From positions 7,070,501-7,134,500 of the forward strand of contig NC_057761.1 in NCBI RefSeq assembly GCF_010389155.1: DNA of 64,000 bases, given 5' to 3'. The notes beneath the pieces were generated by a model. That model was not told where the DNA came from. It did not search any database and saw nothing but the letters and a program-made list of their open reading frames with translations. Below are positions 45,878-56,690 of the stretch, one piece after another. This DNA is from Erigeron canadensis (taxonomy: Eukaryota; Streptophyta; Magnoliopsida; Asterales; Asteraceae). Numbering within the stretch: position 1 is the first letter of the stretch; every line of letters starts with the position of its first letter. The position numbers were made by a program, and so were the translations under genes.

Positions 45878-47950
45878 GGAATATATAGAAGGGAAATTAA
45901 ACACATATCATAATATCATATAGTATGTAATAATAATAATAATATAATAATATAAATATATAATAATGGATGCTATTGGTTGAAATTGGCATCTTTAGGA
46001 TCCGTTTGTCTTGTCGTTTTTTCAATTCTCATTTAGTCATTTTGAACGATTTAATTAGTAAGTAGTTGTGTTTGCGAAGAGACAAAGAGAGCTACTCGTA
46101 TTTTGTATTTGTATATTATAATAAATCATTAAAAACAATAACATGACATGTATAGTAGAACCCACTTAATGAAAATAAGAAAGAAATGAAATGTTGTCGC
46201 TATTTGTTTTTAATATAACGTAGTCTTAAATTTTAGTTAACTATATTAAATTAGATTTAAAATTAGATGCATTATTTTACCGCTTGTAGTATACAACTTG
46301 GTAAGACTGGGATCCTTTGGCACGAACGTGCCTAACTCATAATAATACTTTCGTAATTATAACGATTGGGCAAATGTCACGGTTATTATACCAATTAACT
46401 ACTAAATAGGAAAATTAATTAACATAGGACTCAACCATTGGTCTACATGAGTTCTGAATTAATTAATAAAAACAATGATGATAAACAAATACTTGTTTAG
46501 GATCAGATCACATGCTTTTTGCTAGGATTCCTGCCAAGTCACAAGCATTAGCCACTAATATGCATTTTAAATGGCTAAGCAAGCAGCATCGTCGTAACCT
46601 TGAAATTTCAAATGCAAGATTTTCTATATAATTACAAAGCTTTTTACTACAACAGTGCAACATCGGTACTCTTCATTATAAAATGTACTCGTAAAATCTA
46701 TATAACCTTTCAGAATGTGATATTACTGTTTAAATTTATCTTTAGTTCATTTTCATTATAGATAATAATGAACTAAAAGGCATCTTTAAATTGGAACAAG
46801 GAAGTTGATAATCAAATTAAACTTTTTTTTTTTACATGTGTGGATCGAACATCACAACGAGAGGTTTAAACTATGTTGTCTTAACAAGGTCCACGTTAAA
46901 GTGCCTTTTCACCCAATACCTTATAGGAGGAAAAACCTACTATTAATCGGCCTGAAAGGCACAACAGTTAATGGAATAAAACTACATACTCTTACATCCT
47001 CCAGTTTCGAACCTGGTACTCCCAGAAACAAGCTTTCATTGAAGGGCTTCCTGTGCCAATGGGTTATCAACCCAATGACGATGATCTCATTAAACTATGG
47101 ACACAGGTTACCAGTTCAAGAGCATTGCCCCAACGGGGTTGATCTATGAAGATGAACGGGTTGTATGTTGACTAACTGCTCTGCTAATTAAGGCATTTCC
47201 GCAGTCGATTAAAAAAGATTGGGGGATTTCAGTGAATTAATTAAAAAGGTGTTTCGATGATGTGAATATTTATTTGAAAACTTGATATGCAACTTATATT
47301 ACGAGGGATTCTTTATGTCAAAGATCTGACGTGGCTTCCCAATTGTACAATATTGCCTGATAGTTACAGAACAGAACAGAACAAGATTGCCAAGTCAACA
47401 TATAAACCGTGTAATAAAAGTTGTGATCTACTCATTTTTAAAATAAATTGATAGCATCGAAAAGAAATTGATACTTAAGTGATTATACCTCTTCAAAGAA
47501 ACTATCTCGTGACAAGTGCCTAATGAAATTGCAAGAGATGTATAATGAAATATGCGTTCGGCAGTAGTAATAATCAAGAACAACAACATGTATGCGTTCG
47601 GCATAATCAGTTGCATAATTAACCGATAACTAAACTGGCAAGATCCTAACACGATCAACCTAATCGATCTAGATATAAAACGTGAAACAGTAACAATGAA
47701 TTGAACTTACCTAGGGCACAAATTCAAAAACAAAACAAAGCAGCTAATTAATTATATCATTAACATCAAGAATTGATTCCAGATCTGAAACAAAACTATA
47801 ACAATTAACTTACAACCAAATATGGAAGAATTGAAGAGACATTATACTAATTTCCCCTTATATATTTGAAATCATCGATCCGGTAGTATAAGGTTCGAAC
47901 TACTATCCCCCTAAAGCAAATCAGAAAAACTAAAATAATTCAACCATTCC
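45878..47950. other. Upstream region of the P450 gene and spacer
   Basis: It contains a (TAA)n stretch near 45929-45965. At about 46830-47140 lies a segment with GGATCGAAC and GTTTCGAACCTGG phrases, possibly a tRNA-related repeat. No protein gene was recognised; the frame at 46805-47149 has no domain. Confidence 0.45.
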
Positions 47951-48165
47951 TAGAGCAAATCGGAAAAGCTAAAAAATAAAAAATAGAAACTGATGTTGTT
48001 CGGAATAGTATAACACTTGTTTTTCATGTTTTCAAGCTCGTTAAGTGTCTTGATTTCTTCAGCACAGTATTTTTGGAGCAAATGTTTATAATCGGTCACG
48101 ATTTTATTCTCGACATCGTCGCTTGCATAAGTGCCAACAGACAGTGCTAGCGCGGCCAAAAGCAT
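47951..48165 (-). pseudogene. Unrecognised gene fragment, copy A of a duplicated segment
   Basis: The minus strand has a 71-residue open frame from 48165. It starts MLLAALALSVGTYASDD, then a charged helical part (KIVTDYKHLLQKYCAEEIKT, LNELENMKNKCY), and runs into AT-rich sequence. The block 47951-48140 is repeated at 55088-55313 in the same orientation. In that copy VGTYA is preceded by a different, longer coding stretch, so MLLAALALS here is probably formed at a junction. I do not recognise the family. It lies directly against the left end of the Tat retrotransposon. Confidence 0.5.
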
Positions 48166-48211
48166 GATGTATCACATTTCTTCATTCTGGACTTAGCGTA
48201 GGTTTCCTATA

Positions 48212-48484
48212 TTGGATAAGGTTGTGCATGTACTTAGCTCGCCCGAGGTTTCTGTTGCGGACCTACTTGAGCGCCTCCGTGTTCCTGAGAGCAAAGAGGC
48301 CTATCTTTCTACTTATAGGACGGGTGCTCCTCATCCAGGTCCTCCTCTGGGTTCTGTTCTTGAACCTGCTCCTGGAGTATCTACTTCCCGAGTTTCTGTT
48401 ATCCCAGTTAATTCTGTCTCTACCCGGGTTATTTGCACTGATACCGTTCCGGATGTTCCATATACTTCAGCAAAGGATGTGTAG
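48212..48484 (+). CDS. Putative antisense additional ORF (aORF) of the Tat element, 5'-truncated
   Basis: This plus-strand frame of about 90 residues runs opposite to gag-pol between the integrase end and the left junction. It reads DKVVHVLSSPEVSVADLLER, then a Pro-rich region (APHPGPPLGSVLEPAPGVST), ending YTSAKDV and TAG. Upstream the frame closes at a TAG (48194-48196), so the N-terminus is missing. Antisense extra ORFs in the 3' untranslated part are known in Tat-lineage plant retrotransposons; assigning this frame to that class is inference from position, orientation and its protein-like composition. I see no known domain. A parallel frame at 48222-48515 is a shadow. Confidence 0.4.
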   Translation: MDKVVHVLSSPEVSVADLLERLRVPESKEAYLSTYRTGAPHPGPPLGSVLEPAPGVSTSRVSVIPVNSVSTRVICTDTVPDVPYTSAKDV

Positions 48485-49197
48485 CTTAGCTCACTTTATC
48501 GTTTTTGTCATGTAGACTTTATATTTTGTAATGCCACTTTTATTTTCATTTAGAAACTTTGTATTTGTGTTTGCTTTTCATTTGTACTGGCATGTTTGCC
48601 TTGTCTCATATCGTTTCTTAATTAAAGATGTGTATTGGAACAAATATGTATGTTTGTTTTAGTTGTTTTAATCTTTATTGTATACTTGTTACTCGTGAGT
48701 GTCGCTTCCCAATAGGAATTGCTTGCCTTTTCTCGTATAGATAAAAAGATGAAAAATTATCTATGTGTTCAGCCTTAAAAGCTTATGTTGTTCTTTGGCT
48801 TGTTACATCTTACAAGATAATTAGATCCAAGGCTATACCTTGGGGACATGGGAATTGTTTAGCTAGCATTTTTAATTTTCCATGCTCGACTCCATGTTCG
48901 AGACTTTGTTCTCAACTTGTGAGTACAAATTGCAAAGGTTTATACAAAACTTTATAATTTTTCTTAAAAGAGGTTACTTGTTTCAAGCAATGTAAGTTAT
49001 CATAAAAGATATAAGAATATATGAGATACTTAGATCAGACCATGAATGAGAATCTTTTTCATTGATAAACCAACTGAATACAAGATAGAAGGATTCTTTT
49101 AATTGAAATATAAAGACATATGATTCATTGATCAAAGTACAGATAAGTGGGATCTGTAGATCAGACCATAAAATAAACTGTCCTTAAGCTACTTTGT
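48485..49197 (-). other. 3' untranslated part of the Tat element
   Basis: This is non-coding sequence between the integrase C-terminus and the antisense ORF. It shows no LTR-like TG...CA block matching 54815-55086. Plus-strand T-rich motifs after 48485 could serve as the end of an antisense transcript. Confidence 0.5.
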
Positions 49198-50330
49198 TTA
49201 AACATAATATTTTTTCAAATTAGTCCCATTCCATGTTCTAGGCACTGGGTATCCATCAAGCTCAGTAAGAATGTACGAACCATCTCCATTTGCTTGGCTA
49301 ACCATGTATGGTCCTTCCCAATTTGGTCCAAGTTTTCCCAAGTTCTCCACCCTACTTGCTTCATTCTTTCGCCAAACATAGTCCCCCGGTTTGAAAGACA
49401 TATGATGGACTCTCTTGTTATAATACTTGGCTATTTTTTTTGTTTATTTTCAGCTAGCTTGATATGAGAGACTTCTCTCCTCTATTCAATGAGGTTCAAG
49501 TTCTCCCTCAAAGCTTCTTCATTCTGGGCTGGATTAAAGTTTACAATGTGATGGCTTGGAATGCTTAGCTCTGGTGGGATGACTGCCTCGGTTCCATAGA
49601 CAAGACTGAATGGTGTTTCCATTGTGCTTCCTCTTGGGGTAGTCCGGTGGGCCCACAATACTCCTGAAAGCTCATCTACCCAACCGGATCTACATTTGCC
49701 AAGCCTTGCTTTGATGCCTCCCACTATCGCCTTGTTCATCATTTCCACCTGTCCATTTGCTTGAGGATGGGCAACTGAGGTAAACACTTGTCTAATGTCC
49801 ATATCTTCACATCATGTCTTGAAAGGGTTCTCAGCAAATTGTTTCCATTGTCACTTACTAAGACATGAGGTACTCCAAACCGGCATACTATGTATTCCCA
49901 AACGAAGTTAATCACCCTTGGCCAGTAATTGTAGCAAGTGGTTTAGCTTCGACCCATTTTGAAAAATAGTCGACAACCACTATCAAAAATTTCACATTTC
50001 CAACTCCAGCCGGGAATGGGCCCACAATGTCAATCCCCTATTTATAAAATGGCCTAGCAGTGTTTACTGGAATGAGATCTTGCTTTGGCATTCTTGATAT
50101 TGGAGCATGTATTTGGCAAGATTCATACTTTTCTATTTCTTCCTTAGCATCCTTGTTCATTGAAAGCTAGTAATAACCGAGCCTCATTATCTTTGTGGCC
50201 ACCGATCTTGGTCCAGCATGAATTCCGCATGTGCCCCCATGAACCTCTTGGATGAGCGTTTGAGCTTGGGAGGGACCTACACACCGGAGATGTGGAGCTA
50301 GAAAAGATTTTCTGAATAGTTTATCTTCAA
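49198..50330 (-). pseudogene. Tat-element integrase, broken
   Basis: Reading down from 50330: the zinc finger (EVHGGTCGIHAGPRSVATKI) runs to a TAG at 50167-50169 where a Trp is expected, then CQIHAP. The core has GIDIVGPFPAGVG and DYFSKWVEAKPL, with another stop near 50036-50040, and later VFTSVAHPQANGQVEMMNKA with the catalytic Glu. The C-terminal domain (49198-49401) has FKPGDYVWRK and LGPNWEGPYMV and ends NLKKYYV. The frame changes between 49482 and 49401 and again near 49805. It would insert cDNA if whole; it is inactive here. Confidence 0.85.
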
Positions 50331-50910
50331 TGAGGAGGTACATTGGTGCCTTCATTCTCACCTTCTGAGCTTCATGGTTGTCTTCTGGAAGTGTTTCTTT
50401 CTTGATGAAGTTGTAAATTGGGGTCATCCAACAGTTTTCTTCTTCTTCAACTTGAGATACTTCATTAGGTTTTGTTATTGACTTTTCTTGTAGGACTTCA
50501 ACCAAGACGTCTTTGGTGAGGTGGGCAAAGGTTAGTGAATCCAACTTGCTTAGAGCGTCTGCCTTCTTATTCTGGTTCGTTCTAACTTGCTCTATGTGAA
50601 AAGACTCAAACTCTCCAATGAGCTTCTTTGTTTCTTCTAAGTAAAGTTGCATGGATGTTTGGTTAGCTTCAAATGTGCCATTGATCTGGTTTGCCACTAG
50701 TTGAGAGTCTACAAATACTTGTATTTTCTTTACTCCCATTTGTTTTGCCATTCTAAGGCCAGCAAGGAGTGCTTCATACTCTACCTCATTGTTGGATGCT
50801 GGGAAGTTGAATCTCAATGCATAGGTGTATTCTCTTTCTTCAGGATCAATTAAGATGAGACTTACCCCCGATCCTTCTTGATTAGATGCTCCATCTGTGA
50901 AGAGGTTCAC
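50167..50910 (-). pseudogene. Second (plant-type) RNase H and integrase start of the Tat element
   Basis: The frame starts MNLFTDGASNQEGSGVSL with the first catalytic Asp. It continues NNEVEYEALLAGLRMA (Glu), VFVDSQLVANQI (Asp) and NKKADALSKL. This extra RNase H downstream of the ordinary one is diagnostic of Tat elements. It ends at the TAG at 50167-50169 inside the integrase zinc finger. It overlaps the preceding frame by 4 bases, a frameshift relative to the polyprotein. Confidence 0.88.
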
Positions 50911-52550
50911 TTTAGGCTTTGTTCCTCGTGAGGTTCCTGGACTTCTTGGACTTCTCTTTCGGAAACATCGGGAGAGTCAGTTTCTGCCAAAAAATCAGCC
51001 AAGATTTGGCCCTTTATGGACGTTCTTGGGTGAAAACTAATTTCATGTTCACCTAGCTCGATAGCCCATTTGTCTAGTCGACTAGATACTTCTGGTTTGG
51101 CCAACACTTGCCTTATTGGTTTATCGGTCAGAACCCATATCGGGTGACCTTGAAAGTATCGCCTTAGGCGTCTGGCCGCATGGACCAAGGCAAGAGCCAA
51201 CTTTTCCAAACATGGATAGTTTATTTCTGGGCCTTTTAAGGCTCTGCTTACGAAGTAAATTGGTATTTGGCCATTGCTTCTTTCTGCAAGTAACACTGAA
51301 CTAACACATTCTTTAGAAGCAGCACGATATAGAGTAAGTGTTTCACCTTCAACCGGAGCCGTGAGAGTTGGGAGATCAGCTAGGAATTTTTGCATTTCTT
51401 TGAATGCCTCCTCTGCTTCTGCAGACCAAGAGAAGTCTTGCTTCCTTAAGCATCCCTTTAGTGCTCTAAAGAAAGGTAAAGATTTTTCAGCAGACTTTGA
51501 TAGAAATCTTGCTAAGGCAGCCAACTTCCCATTAAGACTTTGAACTTGCTTCTTTGTTCGAGGGGATGGCATGTCTAGCACTGCTTGAATTTTCTTAGGG
51601 TTTGCTTTGATTCCTTTAGGAGTGACTATGTGTCCCAAAAACTTTCCTTCTTCCATTCCAAAACTACACTTTGATGGGTTTAACTTCATGTTGATGCTTC
51701 TCAGGTTGTCAAAGGTTTCTTGTACATCAGCTAACATCATTTCTTCCTCATGAATCTTTATCACAATGTCGTCCATATATGCTTCCACATTTCTTCCAAT
51801 TTGATCTTTGAATGCCTTGTCTATCAAACGTTGGTACGTAGCCCCCGCATTTTTTAGACCAAAAGGCATTTTCTCAAAATAATAAGTTCCTTGGTTTGTG
51901 TGGAAGGCCGTCTTATCTTCATCCATCTTCTTCATGGAAATTTGATGATACCCTTTATAAGCATCTAAGAAGCATTTTAATCTAAACCTATCAAGGGATT
52001 CCACCTTCCAGTCAATATCTGGAAGAGGATAGTTATCCTTTGAGCAAGCTTTGTTGATATCTTTGAAATCTACACAAAGTCTCCAGGAACCGTCTGACTT
52101 CTTTACCATGACTGGGTTTGCCACCCAGGTTTGGTATTTGACTTCTCTAAGAATTCCAACTTCTATCATTTTGTTCACTTGTTCACATGCAGCTTTGCTT
52201 CTATCTTGAGACGTTCCCATCTTCTTTTCTCTTATTGGTGATATGTTAGGGTTGACATTTAAGGCATGTTCAACTAACTCTCTTGGGACTCCAGTCATGT
52301 CTGATGTTTGCCATGCAAAGATTTCCAAATTGTTTTTTAATAACTCGATCAATTCTTCCTTGGTTCTTCTTGGAAGCTGTGACCCAATGATCACAGGTTG
52401 ATCAGGAAACCTTTTATTGATTACCACATTCTCTTCTGGCCATGTCATCCATCCTCGAATTGTAGCCACTCCAGCGGGGATTGCTCCAAACTTTTGCATT
52501 GAGGGTATTCCCAGTATAACATTATAATCAGATGGAGCCCTTATTATCAT
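50907..52550 (-). pseudogene. Reverse transcriptase and first RNase H of the Tat element
   Basis: A long open frame of 547 residues. Reverse transcriptase motifs in order are WVANPVMVKKSDGSWRLCVD, PLPDIDWKVESLDRFR, FLDAYKGYHQI, MPFGLKNAGATYQRLIDKAF, the catalytic AYMDDIVIK and EGKFLGHIVTPKGI. The connection (SLNGKLAALARFLSKSAEKS) leads into RNase H (TLYRAASKECVSSVLLAERS, YFVSRALKGPEINY, KWAIELGEHEISFHPR and ADFLAET). This is the least damaged part of the element, but it has lost continuity with gag and protease by frameshift at 52547-52550. Confidence 0.92.
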
Positions 52551-54735
52551 GAAGTCAACGAGTTCAATTCTGTGAAATGGTATTCCCCCATCATAACCTC
52601 CATGGAAATCTCTCCCACAGGCTGGTTGGATTCTCCTATGAAACTAACAAGGTGAGTCCTAGAAGGACGCTTAAGATCTCTAAATTTTTGAGGCAACTTT
52701 TGAAAACAATGATAATATATTTTATCAGATGAACTTCCATTGTCTAAGTATACCTTTCCAACTTCGAAGTTTGCTACCCTGGCTTGGATTACAACAGGAT
52801 CAGAAGAAACTACCCTTACTCGAGGGAAAGAGATTGGAACCATCCTTCATGGCTCAAGGACTTCCACCTTTCTCTTCTCACACTTCGGCTTTCCCCTTAT
52901 CATATATACATGGCCGTCCGGAGGTGGAGGTCGATCATTCCTCCCATCCTGCTTTTGCCAAGTATAAGTCTTCTTAGCCCTGGTGGCTCTTTTTCCTTGC
53001 TTTGCACCAGGGACTAAGTGTTCCAACTTTCTCTCATCTAAGGCTCTCCTTATCTCAATCTTAAGCTCCCTGCAGGCATTTGTTTCATGACCATGGTCTT
53101 CATGGAATTCACAATATTTTGACATGTCTTTTTGGACCGGTGTAACATTGGTCGGGGAGGTTTGAAATTTTCGCCAACTCTTCTGTCTTAAGGATCTCCC
53201 TTGGAGACTTTATTAAGTTGATCATTCTGTTATAAGGGCCATTCCTTTTTTCTCTTCTATCATCTCTCCTTTTAGTGTCTCTATGATCGAACCTTCTATC
53301 ATTTCTTCTAACATCATATCTTCCACCACCGGAGCTTCCCGTTCCAAGATTTCCCCCAGGCCTATCCTTCCCAACTGCCCCTTTCACAAGGAGAGCAGTT
53401 TCCCTAGAGAGAATGAAATCGAATGCCCTATCAGTAGCTTCTCCAAATGTCAATGGAATTCTCTTGCTTAGATCGTCTTGAAGATCACCAGGGAGTAATG
53501 CCAAAGTAAAACTTGAGACCTGTTGGCTTTCGGGGAGACTCGGTATCTTCGACACTCCTTAGTGTACCTTGCAATGAAGTCTTTCAATGATTCCCCACCT
53601 CTTTGCCTAATCAAGTGGGCTTCAAGGTGACTTCTTTGACGCTTTTTGTACTAGGCAAACTGAGCTATGAATTTCTTCTTCAAGTCTGCATAATCTTGGA
53701 TGCTTTTCTCTGGAAGCTTAGTGAACCACTCTAAGGCATAACCTTGTAAGGTCCTTGGGAATAAGTGACATGCCATGGGGTCCACCCATTTTTCTGTTAA
53801 TACGGCTTGATCATAGATGGCAATGTGATCTTCTAGGTCTCTAGTTCCATCATAAGTGCCAACAATAGTGGGAACCTTCTGCCCATCAGGGAAGGCAAAG
53901 TTTGCCACCCAGTCACAAAATCTTGACTTCTTTGCAGACTTTGGCACTGTGGCCACCCTTGCTTGTTCATCTATCTCTTCTCCCGCGGCTATCTTTAGCA
54001 TTTTTAACAACTCTTTTTCTGGGTTAGCTGGCTCAGGAGTAGGCTCTACCTGCTTTTTCTTTTTCATCTCGTCCACCAACAACTTCATTATTGACTCCAT
54101 GCCTGTAGGTTGTGGGGGAGGTTATGGGGCTAGTTGAGGTGGGGTTGGCCTTAGCGCAGCTGAGAGTTGGGAAAACGAATCAGTTGGGGGAGGAGGTGAA
54201 ACTTGTACTTGCTGAGTACCCTTGGCAGCTAGCTTTATCAACTCTAACAAATGGCTCTCCTGAATAGTCACAGATTGAGAGGAGCTATCCATTGATTGCA
54301 GAGAAGTCTGACCTCCAGGGATGACTGAGCTAACCATGCTAGTCATGTGAGAACTTAACTGGCTAGGACCAGAAGAGAGCATAGTGATAGGAGATATACT
54401 AGGTGAGGGGGTTGGCAACAAAGATAAAGAGGGAGGTACATAAGATGCAGGTGTGGAGAGAAATGGTCCCACACTAATGCTACTAGATCCAAGGCTAGAT
54501 CCAAAGCTAACCCTGGGTGGTAACCTAGACTCATCACCAGAAACAACATTTGTTGCATTCGTTACCACCTCACCAGATCTAGAAGCATAATCCAAAAATT
54601 TTTCACCAACCATATTTTGAACATTAGAAATTTCAGATGTTTCCAGATTCATTATTGGAGATTCATTTTCCTCAATACCTTTTTCCAACCCAGAAGGAAC
54701 AACCTGAGAAATAGGAGTGAATTCTTCCATGCAAA
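52547..54735 (-). pseudogene. gag and protease of the Tat element, interrupted
   Basis: The likely start is MEEFTPISQVV at about 54730. A Ser/Pro-rich leader (VPPSLSLLPTPSPSISPI) runs to a TAA at 54122-54124. Then MESIMKLLVDEMKKKKQVEP and the capsid core (IVGTYDGTRDLEDHIAIYD, LQGYALEWFTKLPEKS) run to a TAG at 53651-53653. Other frames give RQRSHLEAHLIRQRGGESLK, LPGDLQDDLSKRIPLTFGEA and a zinc-knuckle-like C-X2-H-X4-H-X4-C (KYCEFHEDHGHETNAC). The protease has VYLDNGSSSDKIY, an active-site DxGS. At least two stops and three frameshifts break it. Confidence 0.88.
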
Positions 54736-54799
54736 TGAACAAGAAAAAGATGATTTTTTCTTTGCAAAAACACAAAAAACCGTCAGTGATCAGTAAATT

Positions 54800-54813
54800 G
54801 ACGGATGGCGCCA
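54800..54813 (-). other. Primer-binding site of the Tat element
   Basis: The minus strand reads TGGCGCCATCCGTC one base after the LTR end. The second Tat element has TGGCGCCATCCGTGGGAC at the equivalent place (60763), supporting the assignment. Confidence 0.75.
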
Positions 54814-54814
54814 A

Positions 54815-55086
54815 TGTTTGAGCATGAAAAGTGGAGCTCAATCAAATAAAAGATTTAACCAAGAAAATCATCATGATCTCCTCAATACGAGTGCAAACCT
54901 AATAAATTCTTGGCGAATCTAAGGTGTTTGATGATTTTTCCATAGAGATGTATCGATCTATGGAGGATATTAATGATATATGTATTTATGTATAATGATT
55001 GTTGATGATGATTGTATATGAATATCATGATGATTTTCTTGGTTAAATATTTTATTTGATTGAGCTCCACTTTTCATGCTCAAACA
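54815..55086 (-). repeat. 5' LTR (272 bp) with 63-bp inverted terminal repeats
   Basis: The segment starts TGTTTGAGCATG and ends CATGCTCAAACA. Its first 63 bases (54815-54877) are the reverse complement of its last 63 (55024-55086) with one mismatch. It abuts the primer site, which is why I call it an LTR. The length is short for a Tat LTR. It could alternatively be a palindromic MITE that sits exactly there, but the adjacency to the primer site would then be a coincidence. Confidence 0.7.
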
Positions 55087-55087
55087 T

Positions 55088-55591
55088 AAAGCAAATCGGA
55101 AAAGCTAAAAAATAAAAAATAGAAACTGATGTTGTTCGGAATAATATAACACTTGTTTTTCATGTTTTCAAGCTCGTTACAGTAAGGAGTTGGAAAATCC
55201 GGGAATCATATAAGTGTCTTGATTTCTTCAGCACAGTGTTTTTGGAGCAAATGTTTATAATCGATCGCTCACGATTTTATTCTCGACACCGTCTCTTGCA
55301 TAAGTGCCAACAGGATACTTGTCATTAAACGAGTCCAATGAGTACTTGATTCCATAATCCGTATTCGTCAATGAATCCTGATAAGCATCGGATTTTAATT
55401 TCCAACGAATACGAGAACTGTTGTTGGTATAAAGCTATAATAGATACACCCGAGTAGATGAACGCTACAAGTACAACGATACAAAGTATGAACGAAGTGC
55501 GATCATCACGACATGATACCATGATCACCCGTACGTACGTACGTACGCAACAAATTATTGAATCTTTGGAATTAAGAACGAAAAAAATCAA
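55088..55591 (-). pseudogene. Unrecognised gene fragment, copy B of the duplicated segment
   Basis: The minus strand begins near 55523 with MVSCRDDRTSFILCIVVLVA, a hydrophobic segment like a signal anchor. One frame closes at 55325. Another frame of the same stretch reads RIRWKLKSDAYQDSLTNTDY, DSFNDKYPVGTYARDGVENK and enters the block shared with copy A, where insertions and stops follow. Compared with copy A, this copy has about 33 extra bases near 55178-55212 and an extra CGATCG-like insertion near 55260. A frameshift separates the two coding stretches. The family is unknown to me. An (ACGT)n tract is at 55532-55549. Confidence 0.5.
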
Positions 55592-56690
55592 GTGAACCGG
55601 AACTTACGTTTTTGATCAGCTAGGGTTATTGTGCGATATGCATTGTTTGATTCTGTACTCTATCACTATATATAAGGTGACGAAGGAGGTGATAAAGAAA
55701 AAGATATTCTCAAGCCAAACCTAATCCTAATCCACTTCAAACGCATGCACAAAGGCTTATAAATAAAGTCTAAGATAATTATGGAGTTTAAATAATATAA
55801 AATAAATAATTATATTTATAATCTATACTATATTATAAAGCCGTAAATCTAGGATATTAGTCGATGACCTCATCTATCTATCTAAATCAAAATCCAAATC
55901 TAAATCTAAACTTTTCTATATATAACTAAGAGAGTATATGTTTGATCATATGTGACACTTCCTTTCACTCGCCACATGCATTAGCTTTTTTCTACGAGTC
56001 AATTTTATATGACTTTTGTGTTCTAAATCTGGTATATAATTTGTCATCTCATTCATAGTGACACCGTGGATATTTATATTTTGAGTTAAAAGGATTTAAA
56101 AAATTATAAAGAATCAAACTCCGGTCTTAAGATTTAAAGGAATACATGCCTTCCAATTGAACTATTAGTTCATTTATGTTTCTTTGTTAAAAACAAATAT
56201 TATTATAGCTCTAAAGTGTATGGCTTGAATTAGTAAAGAAAAAGAGTATTTTTTTTTTTATTTTCATCATTTGTTTTTATATATAATTAAAAAAGGATGT
56301 GTTTTTTCTTAAGTGATATTTTTATTAATTTCAATGATAATTATCTTTTTTCAAATAAGTTTTTTTTATTATATTATATTTTTTTAAGTAGTTATTATAT
56401 TATAATAAAAGATATATATCATAAAAAAATATTTTTATGATTTATAAATATTTATGTTTCATTAGTCATGTTTTAACATATTTGGCGTACGTATGTCATA
56501 TATTCAATGAACTATAATTTTACTTTTTACATCAGTTGTAAGATAACAGTTTTTTATATCATAAATTATGAATATATAATGTAGAGAATTTATCACAAAT
56601 CGTTTATGTGGTTTGCTCGATTCGCATTTTCGTCCTTGTACTTTTTTTTTTTTTATCAATAAGTGTCCCTGAGCTTTTTCCATTTTATTG
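55592..56690. other. AT-rich spacer
   Basis: It has no recognisable gene and is very AT-rich from about 56200 to 56450. It separates the unknown gene fragment from the large LTR that starts at 56691. Confidence 0.5.

Larger units (their letters stand above)
48141..55086 (-). mobile_element. Tat-lineage Ty3/Gypsy retrotransposon lacking a visible 3' LTR
   Basis: Minus-strand order: 5' LTR (54815-55086), primer site (54800-54813), gag (about 53110-54735), protease (about 52600-52843), reverse transcriptase and first RNase H (50907-52550), second plant-type RNase H (about 50500-50910), integrase zinc finger and core (about 49480-50330), integrase C-terminus (49198-49401), then about 1 kb of non-coding sequence with an opposite-strand ORF (48212-48484). 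Two RNase H domains mark the Tat lineage. Stops and frameshifts interrupt gag, the protease/RT boundary and integrase. No copy of the 5' LTR was found at the left end, where the sequence joins a duplicated host fragment near 48140. Confidence 0.88.

Noticed and set aside
48222..48515. Alternative plus-strand frame overlapping the antisense ORF
   Set aside because: Leu/Val-rich composition typical of an out-of-phase shadow; the frame at 48212-48484 is more protein-like.
54815..55086. Interpretation as a stand-alone foldback MITE
   Set aside because: The exact contact with the primer-binding site one base away favours an LTR; the MITE idea is kept as an alternative in the finding.
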